A DNA stretch of 64,000 nt from Hygrophila difformis (GCA_030278955.1 JAOANR010000003.1:49324902-49388901); one strand, 5' to 3'. Shown: positions 11,130-23,285, numbered from the stretch's first letter. Notes: generated from the sequence alone by a model not told the origin. A program made the numbers and translations.

Positions 11130-12116
11130 GGAAAAAATGCCAATATAGTCCTTTATTTTTACAAAAAAGTCAAATCAGTCTTTTTTTTTATTTTTGCCCA
11201 ATTGGTCCGCTACATATACTAATTACGTCCCAATCGGTCCTTCATCCACTAATTATGCCCTAATTACATATTTTTGGTCAATTCAGTCCTTTTTTTTCTT
11301 TAAAAATCTAAATTGGTCTGTTATTAATTTTTGCCCCCTTTCATGCAGTCCAATGCACATTTCAAAACAACAAATAACTCAAATTCGGTATAAGTAAAAA
11401 TTCTAAAATTTCGATATTTATAAACTGCACGACGAGACGAATCTATAAGATCCTACTTAGCTCATTTTAATTTTTATATCTATGTTTAAAATTGAAGTCA
11501 AAACAAGTCTGTGAATAGTAGCAAATTAGACAATGTAGTTATTAAAAAAATGGAGGGAGTATATCGCAATTGGTCTTCATTTTATGGAGAAACACCAAAA
11601 ACCACCGAACTCTAAAAGATGATCCATTCTTTAATAACTACATTTTTTTAATAACTACTTTTTATGTAGAAACGCCATTTTATGCGATATACTCCCTCCA
11701 TTTTTTTAATAATTACATTATCTAATTTGCTACTATTCACACATTTGTTCTGACTTAAAGTTTAAAAATAGATATACAAGTTAAAATGAGCCAAGTAGGA
11801 TTTTGTTAGATTCGTCACGTCGTGTAGTTTATAAATATCGAAATTTTAGAATTTTTACTTATATCGAATTTGAGTTATTAGTGGTTTGAAATGTGCATTG
11901 GACTGCATGAAAGGGGGCAAAAATTAATAACAGACCAATTTAGATTTTTAAAGAAAAAAAGGACTGATTTGGCCAAAAATATGTAATTATGGCATAATTA
12001 GTGGATGGAGGACCGATTGGGACGTAATTAGTATATGTAGAGGACCAATTGGGCCAAAAAATAAAAAAATGACTGATTTGACTTTTTTGTAAAAATAAAG
12101 GACTATATTGGCTTCC
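11130..12116. mobile_element. Foldback (snapback) element, arms about 430 bp
   Basis: Bases 11130-11565 are closely repeated in inverted orientation at 11686-12116 around a loop of about 120 bp. Matching arm blocks include GCCAATATAGTCC, AAAAAAGTCAAATCAGTC, CTAATTACGTCCCAATCGG and GGTCTGTTATTAATTTTTG. The element is flanked directly by GAGATC on both sides (11124-11129 and 12117-12122), perhaps a decayed target duplication. Each arm also contains most of a Stowaway MITE (inner parts of 11340-11559 and 11690-11910) lacking its outer terminus. It is non-coding and related by sequence to the foldback at 52118-53460. Bases 12123-12286 are AT-rich with no feature. Confidence 0.85.
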
Positions 12117-12885
12117 GAGATCTAAATCATAAATGGATGAAGATGATCTTTGATAATCGAGATTGATCTCTGATAGAAAAGATAACAGGGTAAGAATCTA
12201 ATTATTTAAAGTTCAGATATTTAAGATCATTAAAAATTTTAATTTTAAATTTGATTCCTGCAATGCAGATATTAGTAGATTAGTAGTACCGTGTAATACC
12301 CCAGATTTTTATCATCGTCCAAAGGAATAAAAATTTATTCCGATCAATGTCGAAATATCTCCGAGAAGAAGAAAATAATTTATCACAATAAATTATTGCT
12401 CGGATATGAAACGCCGATAGATTTAAATTCAAAATGGAATAAAAGAGGGAAAGGAAGCCCGAAGACATTCCATGAATTGAGTCAAGATAATTGGAATTAA
12501 ATTCAAGAAGGAAAAGAATTTTAATTCCAAGAACCCGTGAAGTCGGAAGAAATTTAATGATACAATCGCAATCAATCAATCGATCAATAAGTCGCGCAAC
12601 TTCGGGGACGAAGTTGATTCTTAAGGATGGTAAATTGTAATACCCGATAAATCGCCATCGAAAATTTAAATCCAAAAATAAAGAATTGGATTTAAATTAT
12701 TAAAACCGAAATAATTCCGAGAGAGCGGAATTTATTATTTATCGGAAGATAACAACTCGAAACGAGTTTATCGAATTGTCCCAACAATCACGGATAATTC
12801 CCACATTATGATTTTTATTTTTGTAGATAAGGAATCTTAATATTAAAAAAAATAAAAAAAATAAAAAAAAAAATAAAAAATAATT

Positions 12886-12944
12886 ACTGTAGCACGTGGC
12901 TACTGTAGCACGTGGCTACTGTAGCAGTAGGCTACTGTAGCAGC
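12886..12944 (+). repeat. 16-bp tandem with G-boxes in the 5' LTR
   Basis: Units of the type GGCTACTGTAGCACGT are repeated. The junction creates CACGTG (G-box), present twice here and once at the matching place in the 3' LTR (about 16824-16868). G-boxes bind bZIP and bHLH factors in plants, but whether this one works in the LTR promoter is not shown by sequence. Confidence 0.7.
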
Positions 12945-14571
12945 CGCCCAATTGTCGGCTTAGGCCCCCAAATCCGGGATTCCTTGTCCCTTTAATGGCC
13001 ATAACACACCTCTAACACCCCATGATCAGCCCCATAACTTATTCTTCACTCCCAAAACTCTCCCAAAGCAAAACACCCACCCGACGACTTTCCGGCGACT
13101 TTCCGGCGACTTTCCGGCAACCAAATCCGACCGAGGAAGTGTGTAGATCAAGGATTGCAAGCTTTGGATTGTTGGTAAGATGTAAATCAAGTTTCCTTAT
13201 GGTTTTAAGATCATAACCATCATCCTAACTTACGAATCTTCATATTCAAACACAAATCGGAGCCAAAGGAAGAAGAAATCGGGTGGAAGAGATTCGTTCG
13301 TGACATCCCGTGGATTCCGGACGACCCCCGTGACCTCCTAGACATTATCCCCACTGTAAGTTAACCTTACTATGGTTTTGGGTGACTTAAAATGCAACCA
13401 AACATAGAGATTCAACTCAAAAAAATTAATAAAAATCTGTCAACAAGAGAAACCCTCAACGCAGCGTTTTCGTATGAATTTTTCAAACCTCTAAAGCTGC
13501 TCAAACAAGAAAACTCAAAACATGAAAAGTGTTGCTAAGACTTTGGTCTAGCTTCTGTAAAAATTTTAGAATTTTTCATGATGTTTTGAAACCTGAAACC
13601 GACCAAAAACCGAAGAGTATCAAATCTGGATCTTAGAATCCTTGACAGAATTTTCGTTCGAACTTGTTGGTTATTTTTACCTTAGATCTAGACCGATCTA
13701 GGATAGGAGTTGAACATAAGAATTGTAGATCTATGAGTTTGGAATATTACTGTAAGTTTTTAGAATTTTTCGTTGAGATTTGAACCTCCGAACTCGAGCC
13801 GATCCGATCTGCGTTAGTACCAATGTCAAGAACCTTGACAGATTTCTTAACCGAACTTGATGAGCATATTTCTATTACTTCGAGTTTTCAAACCTGAAAA
13901 CTCAAAACTAAGATTTTGATCCAAAGATCATAAGCTATATTGTGTAAAAATTTCAGAAATTTTCATCAAGTTTTGATACCCCAAATCGTATCGGATATAT
14001 TCTGCGTTTTTAAGAATTTTCAATAGGATGACAGATTTCATAACCGATCTTGAGGAGCTTATTCCTATCACTTCTAGCCCGAACCAATCTTTGAGTTCTA
14101 AACAAAAGTTGTTGGAAATCAAGTCTAGTATGTGTCTGTAAAATTTCAGAATTTTTGAAGTCCATTTGATATGTCAAAAAGTCAAATCTTTGAAGGGTGT
14201 CAAACCTGAATCCTGACAGCATACTATTTGAGTCGAAAACTCGATTTTTGACATGCTTCCCATCGTTTTTCCGGAAAACTTAAAACACGAAAGTTGTTCG
14301 TTGGGATGTTTTTGAGCTACTGTACAAATTTCAGAACAATCGCCTAAGAAATGGATTTTTAAACCAAAAAGGCGCAAACTGTGACGCCAAATGATTTTTA
14401 AATCAAAGAGATTTTGAAATTTCAAAACAAACGGCCGAGACGTTGAAATACGATATATCTATACTTTTGAAAATCCCGTTACACCAAATAAAAACATTTT
14501 CTTAAAAGAATTCTTTTGAAACATTGGGGATTTGTGACCAAGTTTGAAATTATCAATATGGGCCAGAAGGC

Positions 14572-14699
14572 TTGTGGACATAAGAGCCCAAGCGAACGGC
14601 TAGTGGACATAAGAGCCCTAGCGAATGGTCGACCAAACGGCTTGTGGACATAAGAGCCCAAGCGAACGGCTAGTGGACATAAGAGCCCTGGCGAATGGT
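14572..14699 (+). repeat. Tandem repeat in LTR, four units of about 33 bp
   Basis: Four units carry GTGGACATAAGAGCCC followed by AAGCGAACGG or TAGCGAATGG. The same block occurs in the 3' LTR at about 18495-18622. Just downstream a pair of GGCCGCCGGATxxCCGGCTAAAT units occurs at about 14811-14925. It is structural, not coding. Confidence 0.85.
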
Positions 14700-15370
14700 T
14701 ATTTATAAATATTGATTATGAGGATTGCGGTCACAAGAGCCCTGGTGAATGGTGAACTATAAAAGAAACGAAAAATATTTTGAGAAATGATACTATTGAT
14801 ATTGGCTGAGGCCGCCGGATCACCGGCTAAATGATATATTGTTGAGATGATGGCGTAACGGGAAATATATTAAAAAGCTTAGATTTTATGAAATTGGCTG
14901 CGGCCGCCGGATTGCCGGCTAAATTAAATATTGTTGAAATGTTTTTATTAAATTTAATTAAAGGCTTTGAAACCCCTAACCCATGCTATGTGTTAACTTA
15001 CTCAGCGCGTTTTTGCTGACCCAAACCATATATCTCCTTTTTCTTACAGAGTACGAAGAATATGCATCGTCATATGCATACATGGGAACATTAGGGGAAA
15101 TCTTTATTTTAAATCCCTGCATTTAATTACGACTTGCATGAACGGGCATGTTTAACCCGTGTTTTGGCCATGTTGGTCCTATATTTAAATTCCGCTGCAA
15201 CTTTGATGTATTATCTTTAAATTATATACGAATGGGCTGTTTGAATATTTTTAAATCCTGAAAAACCATAGCCTTGCATCTCTTTAGTGAGCTCGGAGAA
15301 ACCGTGTCTTGCTAGGGAGGTGTGGCGGTGGCATCCCGGCCTGGGTTACCAAAACCGGGGTGTTACAAGT

Positions 15371-15445
15371 TGGTATCAGAGCCCAGACTATTTTAAAGCT
15401 AATTATTTTAAAGAAAATATCTGATACCAAGGTTGGTATCAGAGC
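15371..15445 (+). promoter_or_regulatory. Primer-binding site, present twice (tRNA-Met)
   Basis: TGGTATCAGAGC at 15371-15382 lies three bases after the 5' LTR and is complementary to the 3' end of initiator tRNA-Met, the usual primer for plant Ty3/gypsy. A second identical 12-mer lies at 15434-15445, in a tandem duplication of about 63 bp that includes the following CCAGA-TATTTTAAA block. Only the first is at the normal distance from the LTR. Confidence 0.9.
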
Positions 15446-16191
15446 CCAGAATATTTTAAAACTACTATTTTAAAGAGCCCGGAATATTTTTAAACTATTA
15501 TTTTTAAAGTTATCATTTCTAAACTAGTAGTATATTTCAAAGAGCTCAATTATTATTTTGAAGTTAAAGCCCAAATTTTTAGCCCAAAAATTTTTAAGAA
15601 GCCCAAGAAATTATTTTTGGCCCAATAACCTTGTTTTTATTTAAAGCCCAAATAATTTATTTCTTTCGGCCCAATATAGTGGCCCAAACCTTTTATCCTT
15701 ATTTTAATCTATCCATGGAATAAATTTATTTTAAAATCCATGGATAAATAAATGCATGCATAAAATTTTTTTTTATTGGGGGGATCACATATGCATATGC
15801 ATACATAAATACACTAACCCTTTTTATGTGAATCATCGGTAATAAGAAACACTCCTACCTTAGAACTCGACATGATCTTGACTTAGGAGCGCTTGCTAAA
15901 GACTAACTTTGCCTTAGTCCTAGATCTTGATCACTTAGAAACTCATCTTCGCGTGCTTCTATATCATAAAATGGCACCTAGAAGAAAACTGAGGAAGGAT
16001 CATATGCGATGATACCCGAACCTGGTTGTGAATAATACATAGGCAGTTATGGGGACATAACTGTAATCTTAAGGGGGGGAGGATGTAATACCCCGTAAGA
16101 ATGCATAAGCATTTATTTTTGAAACCCGGATAGTTTGTATCCCAAGTAAACAAAAGGACCCTAACCCTTAGCGCGAGAAAAGCCGAAACAC
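15446..16191 (+). other. Interior of the non-autonomous Ty3 element, non-coding
   Basis: No gag, protease, reverse transcriptase or integrase motif is present in any frame. The first half is AT-rich with repeated GCCCAA/TTTTAAA blocks. The second half (about 15990-16191) resembles the pol-to-PPT stretch of the Ty3 element at the right edge of the window, including the CAGTTATGGGGACATAACTG palindrome. Confidence 0.85.
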
Positions 16192-16229
16192 AACTTCGAG
16201 GACGAAGTTGATTCTTAAGGGGGGTAGAC
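16192..16229 (+). promoter_or_regulatory. Polypurine tract region before the 3' LTR
   Basis: ACTTCGAGGACGAAGTTG forms a hairpin (CTTCG...CGAAG). It is followed by ATTCTTAAGGGGGGTAGAC, which abuts the LTR start. AAGGGGGG is the likely plus-strand primer. A second module of the same kind (AAGGGGGGAGGATGTAATACCC) lies at about 16071-16092. A third, degenerate one lies inside each LTR 344 bp from its start. Confidence 0.85.
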
Positions 16230-19200
16230 TGTAATACCCCAGATTTTTATCATCGTCCAAAGGAATAAAAATTTATTCCGATCAATGTCGAAATATCTCC
16301 GAGAAGAAGAAAATAATTTATCACAATAAATTATTGCTCGGATATGAAACGCCGATAGATTTAAATTCAAAATGGAATAAAAGAGGGAAAGGAAGCCCGA
16401 AGACATTCCATGAATTGAGTCAAGATAATTGGAATTAAATTGAAGAAGGAAAAGAATTTTAATTCCAAGAACCCGTGAAGTCGGAAGAAATTTAATGATA
16501 CAATCGCAATCAATCAATCGATCAATAAGTCGCGCAACTTCGGGGACGAAGTTGATTCTTAAGGATGGTAAATTGTAATACCCGATAAATCGCCATCGAA
16601 AATTTAAATCCAAAAATAAAGAATTGGATTTAAATTATTAAAACCGAAATAATTCCGAGAGAGCGGAATTTATTATTTATCGGAAGATAACAACTCGAAA
16701 CGAGTTTATCGAATTGTCCCAACAATCACGGATAATTCCCACATTATGATTTTTATTTTTGTAGATAAGGAATCTTAATATTAAAAAAAATAAAAAAAAT
16801 AAAAAAAAAAAATAAAAAATAATTACTGTAGCACGTGGCTACTGTAGCAGTAGGCTACTGTAGCAGCCGCCCAATTGTCGGCTTAGGCCCCCAAATCCGG
16901 GATTCCTTGTCCCTTTAATGGCCATAACACACCTCTAACACCCCATGATCAGCCCCATAACTTATTCTTCACTCCCAAAACTCTCCCAAAGCAAAACACC
17001 CACCCGACGACTTTCCGGCGACTTTCCGGCGACTTTCCGGCAACCAAATCCGACCGAGGAAGTGTGTAGATCAAGGATTGCAAGCTTTGGATTGTTGGTA
17101 AGATGTAAATCAAGTTTCCTTATGGTTTTAAGATCATAACCATCATCCTAACTTACGAATCTTCATATTCAAACACAAATCGGAGCCAAAGGAAGAAGAA
17201 ATCGGGTGGAAGAGATTCGTTCGTGACATCCCGTGGATTCCGGACGACCCCCGTGACCTCCTAGACATTATCCCCACTGTAAGTTAACCTTACTATGGTT
17301 TTGGGTGACTTAAAATGCAACCAAACATAGAGATTCAACTCAAAAAAATTAATAAAAATCTGTCAACAAGAGAAACCCTCAACGCAGCGTTTTCGTATGA
17401 ATTTTTCAAACCTCTAAAGCTGCTCAAACAAGAAAACTCAAAACATGAAAAGTGTTGCTAAGACTTTGGTCTAGCTTCTGTAAAAATTTTAGAATTTTTC
17501 ATGATGTTTTGAAACCTGAAACCGACCCAAAACCGAAGAGTATCAAATCTGGATCTTAGAATCCTTGACAGAATTTTCGTTCGAACTTGTTGGTTATTTT
17601 TACCTTAGATCTAGACCGATCTAGGATAGGAGTTGAACATAAGAATTGTAGATCTATGAGTTTGGAATATTACTGTAAGTTTTTAGAATTTTTCGTTGAG
17701 ATTTGAACCTCCGAACTCGAGCCGATCCGATCTGCGTTAGTACCAATGTCAAGAACCTTGACAGATTTCTTAACCGAACTTGATGAGCATATTTCTATTA
17801 CTTCGAGTGTTCAAACCTGAAAACTCAAAACTAAGATTTTGATCCAAAGATCATAAGCTATATTGTGTAAAAAGTTCAGAAATTTTCATCAAGTTTTGAT
17901 ACCCCAAATCGTATCGGATATATTCTGCGTTTTTAAGAATTTTCAATAGGATGACAGATTTCATAACCGATCTTGAGGAGCTTATTCCTATCACTTCTAG
18001 CCCGAACCAATCTTTGAGTTCTAAACAAAAGTTGTTGGAAATCAAGTCTAGTATGTGTCTGTAAAATTTCAGAATTTTTGAAGTCCATTTGATATGTCAA
18101 AAAGTCAAATCTTTGAAGGGTGTCAAACCTGAATCCTGACAGCATACTATTTGAGTCGAAAACTCGATTTTTGACATGCTTCCCATCGTTTTTCCGGAAA
18201 ACTTAAAACACGAAAGTTGTTCGTTGGGATGTTTTTGAGCTACTGTACAAATTTCAGAACAATCGCCTAAGAAATGGATTTTTAAACCAAAAAGGCGCAA
18301 ACTGTGACGCCAAATGATTTTTAAATCAAAGAGATTTTGAAATTTCAAAACAAACGGCCGAGACGTTGAAATACGATATATCTATACTTTTGAAAATCCC
18401 GTTACACCAAATAAAAACATTTTCTTAAAAGAATTCTTTTGAAACATTGGGGATTTGTGACCAAGTTTGAAATTATCAATATGGGCCAGAAGGCTTGTGG
18501 ACATAAGAGCCCAAGCGAACGGCTAGTGGACATAAGAGCCCTAGCGAATGGTCGACCAAACGGCTTGTGGACATAAGAGCCCAAGCGAACGGCTAGTGGA
18601 CATAAGAGCCCTGGCGAATGGTTATTTATAAATATTGATTATGAGGATTGCGGTCACAAGAGCCCTGGTGAATGGTGAACTATAAAAGAAACGAAAAATA
18701 TTTTGAGAAATGATACTATTGATATTGGCTGAGGCCGCCGGATCACCGGCTAAATGATATATTGTTGAGATGATGGCGTAACGGGAAATATATTAAAAAG
18801 CTTAGATTTTATGAAATTGGCTGCGGCCGCCGGATTGCCGGCTAAATTAAATATTGTTGAAATGTTTTTATTAAATTTAATTAAAGGCTTTGAAACCCCT
18901 AACCCATGCTATGTGTTAACTTACTCAGCGCGTTTTTGCTGACCCAAACCATATATCTCCTTTTTCTTACAGAGTACGAAGAATATGCATCGTCATATGC
19001 ATACATGGGAACATTAGGGGAAATCTTTATTTTAAATCCCTGCATTTAATTACGACTTGCATGAACGGGCATGTTTAACCCGTGTTTTGGCCATGTTGGT
19101 CCTATATTTAAATTCCGCTGCAACTTTGATGTATTATCTTTAAATTATATACGAATGGGCTGTTTGAATATTTTTAAATCCTGAAAAACCATAGCCTTGC

Positions 19201-19290
19201 ATCTCTTTAGTGAGCTCGGAGAAACCGTGTCTTGCTAGGGAGGTGTGGCGGTGGCATCCCGGCCTGGGTTACCAAAACCGGGGTGTTACA
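16230..19290 (+). repeat. 3' LTR (3061 bp)
   Basis: It is nearly identical to 12292-15367. Four substitutions were found by reading the two copies against each other (near 12505, 13603, 13886 and 13948 in the 5' copy), plus the 16-bp and 1-bp length differences. LTRs are identical at insertion, so the element is very recent. Confidence 0.95.
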
Positions 19291-19295
19291 TACCG

Positions 19296-19970
19296 ATAAT
19301 TAGAATTACCTTAGCTGCGATAATTACAAATTTTTTATATGGGTTATCCCGCTTCACTTTACACATTTCTATTAAATTTCAAATCCACCATAATCAATAA
19401 TTAGAACTTAGCAACTCTCATCAATAAATTACAACATACACTCATTAAAATTCCGAACTTGCTTCTCAATAAATCTTAATAGAATTTATGTGCTATGAGT
19501 TCTCACCACCATTTCCTAATCTGTATAAGCTGTTTAGGGAAAAAAAAAATCTCAATGCACATTCATCACATCACATCAATAAATAAATTATTAAAATTTC
19601 ACCAACGCTACATATTGTCAAATTAATTCATAATTTATCATACATCATGAATATTAATCCACTCCATGTTAGTTCTGTTGCTGTAAAAAATATCTAAATC
19701 GTCCGGGACGGAGGAAACATATAATTATTATCGTTGTTGATTTATTGCGAAACGACATGAGAAAGGAATTTTAAAAAATTATATTCAAGTACATGAAAAC
19801 AATAATCTAATAAGGCTTATGTTGTGGTACATAATTATTAAGTTTGTATTGTACTGAGGATCAACTCCATTCATTGATCAATCACAAACTCTTTGGATTA
19901 ATTAGTTGTGGGTTAATTTTGTAATTTTTTAATTTTGATACTTAATATGTAGGGGAATGCGTTTTTCGTT
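19296..19970. other. AT-rich spacer, nothing identified
   Basis: No open frame of note, repeat, or terminal motif is visible. It is low-GC sequence between the Ty3 element and the CAGCGACAT repeat field. Confidence 0.6.
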
Positions 19971-19974
19971 TCAT

Positions 19975-22136
19975 AATCCACAAATCTGTCATTTGTTTTT
20001 TTGGGTATTTCTAAAATTTGATAGAAGATTTAGATTTCTTGCATCGAGTAGGTAGATTTTCATAAAGAACATCAAAATCCGAGTTCATATGAGAAAGTTA
20101 GAGCCATTTAAAGATCGTTGCGATTGTGAGCAACACAGGCTATACAACTCAGCGACATGACATGCACTATTTAGCAACGTAGCATACATAATTCAGCGAC
20201 ATGGCCTCTACAATTCAGTTACTGAGTCAATACAACATAGCCTATACAATAAACTTCAAACGGCTCCAACTTTCTCAAATAAACTCGGATTTTGACGTTC
20301 TTTATATGAAAATATATTTACTCGATGCAAGGAATCTAAATATACTACTCCCTCCGTCCCACTTAACTTGTCTTGTTTCACTTTTGCACACAATCCAATG
20401 CACTTTTTCAACCGGTAATATCTCAAAATGTGTACAATAAAAAATTATGTAAAATATATATTCTAAAACTACATGACTATACGATTCTAACAAGACCAAA
20501 CTTGGCTATTTTTTCGAAATATATACATGCAATAAAATCGAGTCAAAGTAGAACAATGAACAGTGTCAAAAAGTCAAACAGAACACGTTAGCTGGGACGG
20601 AGGGAGTATTAGATTTCATGAATTCCAAACACACAAATGTAACAAATGTCAAAATTCGAGTTTATTTGAGAAAATTAGAGCCATTTTAAGATCCTTGCGA
20701 TTGTGAGCAACATAGGCTATACAATTCAGTGAGATGACATATATAAATTAGCGACGGAGTCAACACAATCCAGCGACATGTCCTATACAATTCAACAACA
20801 TTATTGTATTCATTTCAGCGACACAATTGTATACATTTCAGCAACATAGTTCTTTGCATTTCAGCAACGTCATTATATGAGAAATGTGCAATTTATTTAT
20901 TTGGAATTTCTTAAATTTGATAAATATTTTGATTCCTTGCTCGAGTATGTGAATTTTCATATAAAGTACGTCCAAATCCGAGCTCATTTGCGAAAGTTAG
21001 AGTCGTTTGAAGTTTATTGCGATTTTAAGCAACGGAACCTTGATATATCTCTGCGACGGAGTCTACACAATTCAGCGATGGAGCCTTCAAAATTCAGCGA
21101 CGTGGCCTATATGATTCAGCGATACAACAAAACCTACGTAATGAACTTCAAATGGTTCTAACTTTCTCAAATGAACTCGAATTTGGACGTTCTTTATATG
21201 AAAATCTATATACTCAATGCAAGAAATCCAAATATCCTATCAGATTTTATAAAATCCAAACAAAAAGATAGCAGATTATGATGGACGATGAGAGAGAAAG
21301 AAGAATAAAAAGCATTACTATCTTTATGCCATTAATTGTCAAAAGAAAATATTTTTTTATTATACATATTTAAGGATTTATTAAAATTTAAAAATTAATT
21401 TTGTTATGAAAATAGGGTTATATATGTTTGACCATTTTACCCTTTTGAGTTTATAGTCATTGGATATCTTTGGATGGTTGAGATGATTTGTCATGACCAT
21501 ACTTCCATTCAGATTTAAAATACCATAACCATACCCTACAGAATCTAATCATATATTTAGATTTCTTGCGTCGAGTATGTAGATTTTCATACAAAGAATG
21601 TGCAATACGAGTTAATTGAGAAAGTTAGAGGTCATTTGATGTTTATTGCGTAAAATTTGTTGTATTTCATTCTTTAATTAACAAAGTGTATAATATAGCA
21701 ACTATGTCGCTGCCATATAATTTTATCGTTGGAATATAAAGGCATTGTTGCTAACATGTATAGCTTATGTCGGTGAAATGTATAGGCTTTGTCGCTAACA
21801 TGTCTCAGAAACTGCTATTTATGTGTGGAATTTCCAGAATCCTATATTTAGATTCCTTGCATCGAGTAGGTAGATTTTCATACAAAAACTGATCAAATCC
21901 AAGTTAATTCGAGAAAGTTAGAGGCAATTGGATGTTTATTGCATAAAATTTATTGTATAGGCTATGTCACTGAATTGTATAGGTCATGTCGCTGAATTAT
22001 AGACTCCGTCGCTAGGATGTGCTTAAAGTTGCAATAATTTTCAAATGGCTCTAACTTTCGCAAAACTGGAATTTGGGCATTCTTTATATGAAAATTCACA
22101 TATTCGATGCAAGGAATCAAATATCTTAGCAAATTT
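19975..22136. repeat. CAGCGACAT-motif inverted-repeat field, left part
   Basis: Several diverged copies of one element lie here. Each has outer arms of about 120 bp (CTTGCATCGAGTAGGTAGATTT, AAATCCGAGTTCATTTGAG, GAAAGTTAGAGCCATTTGA and their reverse complements). The interior between the arms is full of short repeats of the type ATACAATTCAGCGACATGGC. At least three units are visible (about 19975-20640, 20640-21250 and 21540-22136 continuing at 30917). A Stowaway is inserted in the first unit. There are no coding domains. I do not recognise a named family. The arm-plus-repetitive-interior layout suggests a foldback transposon. Confidence 0.65.
20348..20606. mobile_element. Stowaway MITE, 259 bp, best-preserved copy
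   Basis: It starts CTCCCTCCGTCCCA and ends TGGGACGGAGGGAG, perfect 14-bp terminal inverted repeats, with TA on each side (20346-20347 and 20607-20608). This is the canonical Stowaway terminus. It interrupts the arm of a CAGCGACAT unit and is therefore younger than that unit. Short frames across it (20201-20591) are not genes. Confidence 0.95.
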
Positions 22137-22155
22137 CATGGGCTAAATCTTCCTA

Positions 22156-23285
22156 ATGGTGAATGGTCCCGAAGATGACTCGGTGATTCTGGCTGCTGCT
22201 TGGGAGTATTTTGACAAGGTGTATGAGCCCCTTCTAGAGACTACCCAGCCTGCCTCCTCTTCTATGGGGTTATTTAGTATGTTGTCTCTCAACGCCATCT
22301 CTACTGCGGTGGCTAATTCCTTAAACCAAGGGGTCTCGGATGAGGAAGTTGGTCAGGTAGTGATGAGCATGAACAGTTATGCGGCCCCGGGGGCCGGATG
22401 GCTTCTTGGCTCTTTTCTATAAATAATATTGGGAGATTTTGGATCCTTCGGTGGTGGAGTTTGTTCGAAAGGCTTTTCTGTCTAAGAGTTTCATGCCCCG
22501 GCTCTATAAAACTTTCATCTGTCTCATCCCGAAAGAACTGTCTTTGGCTAGCTTCAAGGATTTTCGACCGATCTCACTGTGCACTGTCCTTTATAAAGTG
22601 CTTACAAAAATCGTTGTGAATCGGATACGGCCAGTCCTGACTGAGTGCATATCTCCCCTCCAATGTGCCTTCCTGCCCGGTAGAGGACCCGTGGACAACG
22701 CCATTGTGTTACAAGAATTGCTTGGTCACTTGGCAGCATCTCACAACCGCACCGAAGCTTCGTATTGAAAGTTGATATCGCCAAAGCCCGTGATAGTGTT
22801 TGGTGGAGCATTCTTCACAAGTGTTTGGTGGAATTGGCCTTACCGAATAACATTGTTCAACTTATTATATTATGTGTCACTTCTCCCAGTTACTCAGTTC
22901 TGTGGAATGGGCAGCCACTCAAGGAGTTCAAATTAGGGAGAGATCTTCGCCAGGGGGACCCCATGTTGCCATATCTGTTTTTGCTGTAATGGAAAAGATT
23001 TCGGTTAAGATCAATGCATTGGTCTCTGAAAAACGTTGTCATCCTATTCGTCTCTCCGGCAAGGGTATTGGGGTCTCTCATCTTCTATATGCGGATGACC
23101 TAATCCTTTGCTCAATGGTGGACTGGGACAACATTCAGTCTATTGATGATGCTCTTCAAGTATTTGGCTCAGCTTCAGGACTATCTCTCAATCCCATCAA
23201 ATATGCCATGTATATCCCCTCTATGGTGCCCTTAGAGGAGAGAAATTGGATTGTTAACAGATTGAGTATTCCGGAGGTAGATACC
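22156..23285 (+). pseudogene. LINE ORF2, 5' part: reverse transcriptase
   Basis: RT pieces lie in several frames: 22156-22422 (linker, ending AAPGAG), 22439-22768 (KTFICLIPK, FRPISLCTVLYK, FLPGRGPVDNA), 22765-22989 (KVDIAKARDSVWW, RQGDPMLPYLF) and 22872-23288 (the catalytic YADD of LLYADDLILC at about 23082-23100). At least three frameshifts separate them. The coding sequence stops at the ATACC of 23281-23285 and resumes after 28983, where the protein continues LGSYLGFSMLVGR. Confidence 0.9.

Larger units (their letters stand above)
12292..15367 (+). repeat. 5' LTR (3076 bp)
   Basis: It runs from TGTAATACCCC to GGGTGTTACA. It differs from the 3' LTR by one extra 16-bp unit (GGCTACTGTAGCACGT), one base in an A run and at least four substitutions I could find by eye. 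Small open frames inside (12280-12675, 13022-13216, 13928-14661) recur identically in the 3' LTR and match no protein family. A 33-bp-type tandem (GTGGACATAAGAGCCC, four units) lies at 14572-14699. Confidence 0.95.
12292..19290 (+). mobile_element. Young non-autonomous Ty3/gypsy retrotransposon, complete
   Basis: A 7-kb element has two near-identical LTRs and an 862-bp interior without any gag or pol domain. Target duplication TACCG is perfect (12287-12291 and 19291-19295). The LTRs start TGTAATACCCC and end GGGTGTTACA. The interior keeps a tRNA-Met primer-binding site just after the 5' LTR and a polypurine tract just before the 3' LTR. The interior's last part matches the stretch following pol in the Ty3 element at 60412-64000 (GTTATGGGGACATAACTG, AAAGCCGAAACACAACTTCG). 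This is therefore a deletion derivative of that family that must borrow its proteins. Confidence 0.95.

Noticed and set aside
12280..18584. Several 60-132 codon frames repeated at 12.3-14.7 and 16.2-18.6 kb as a duplicated gene cluster
   Set aside because: They are the same positions of the two LTRs of one retrotransposon and match no protein family.
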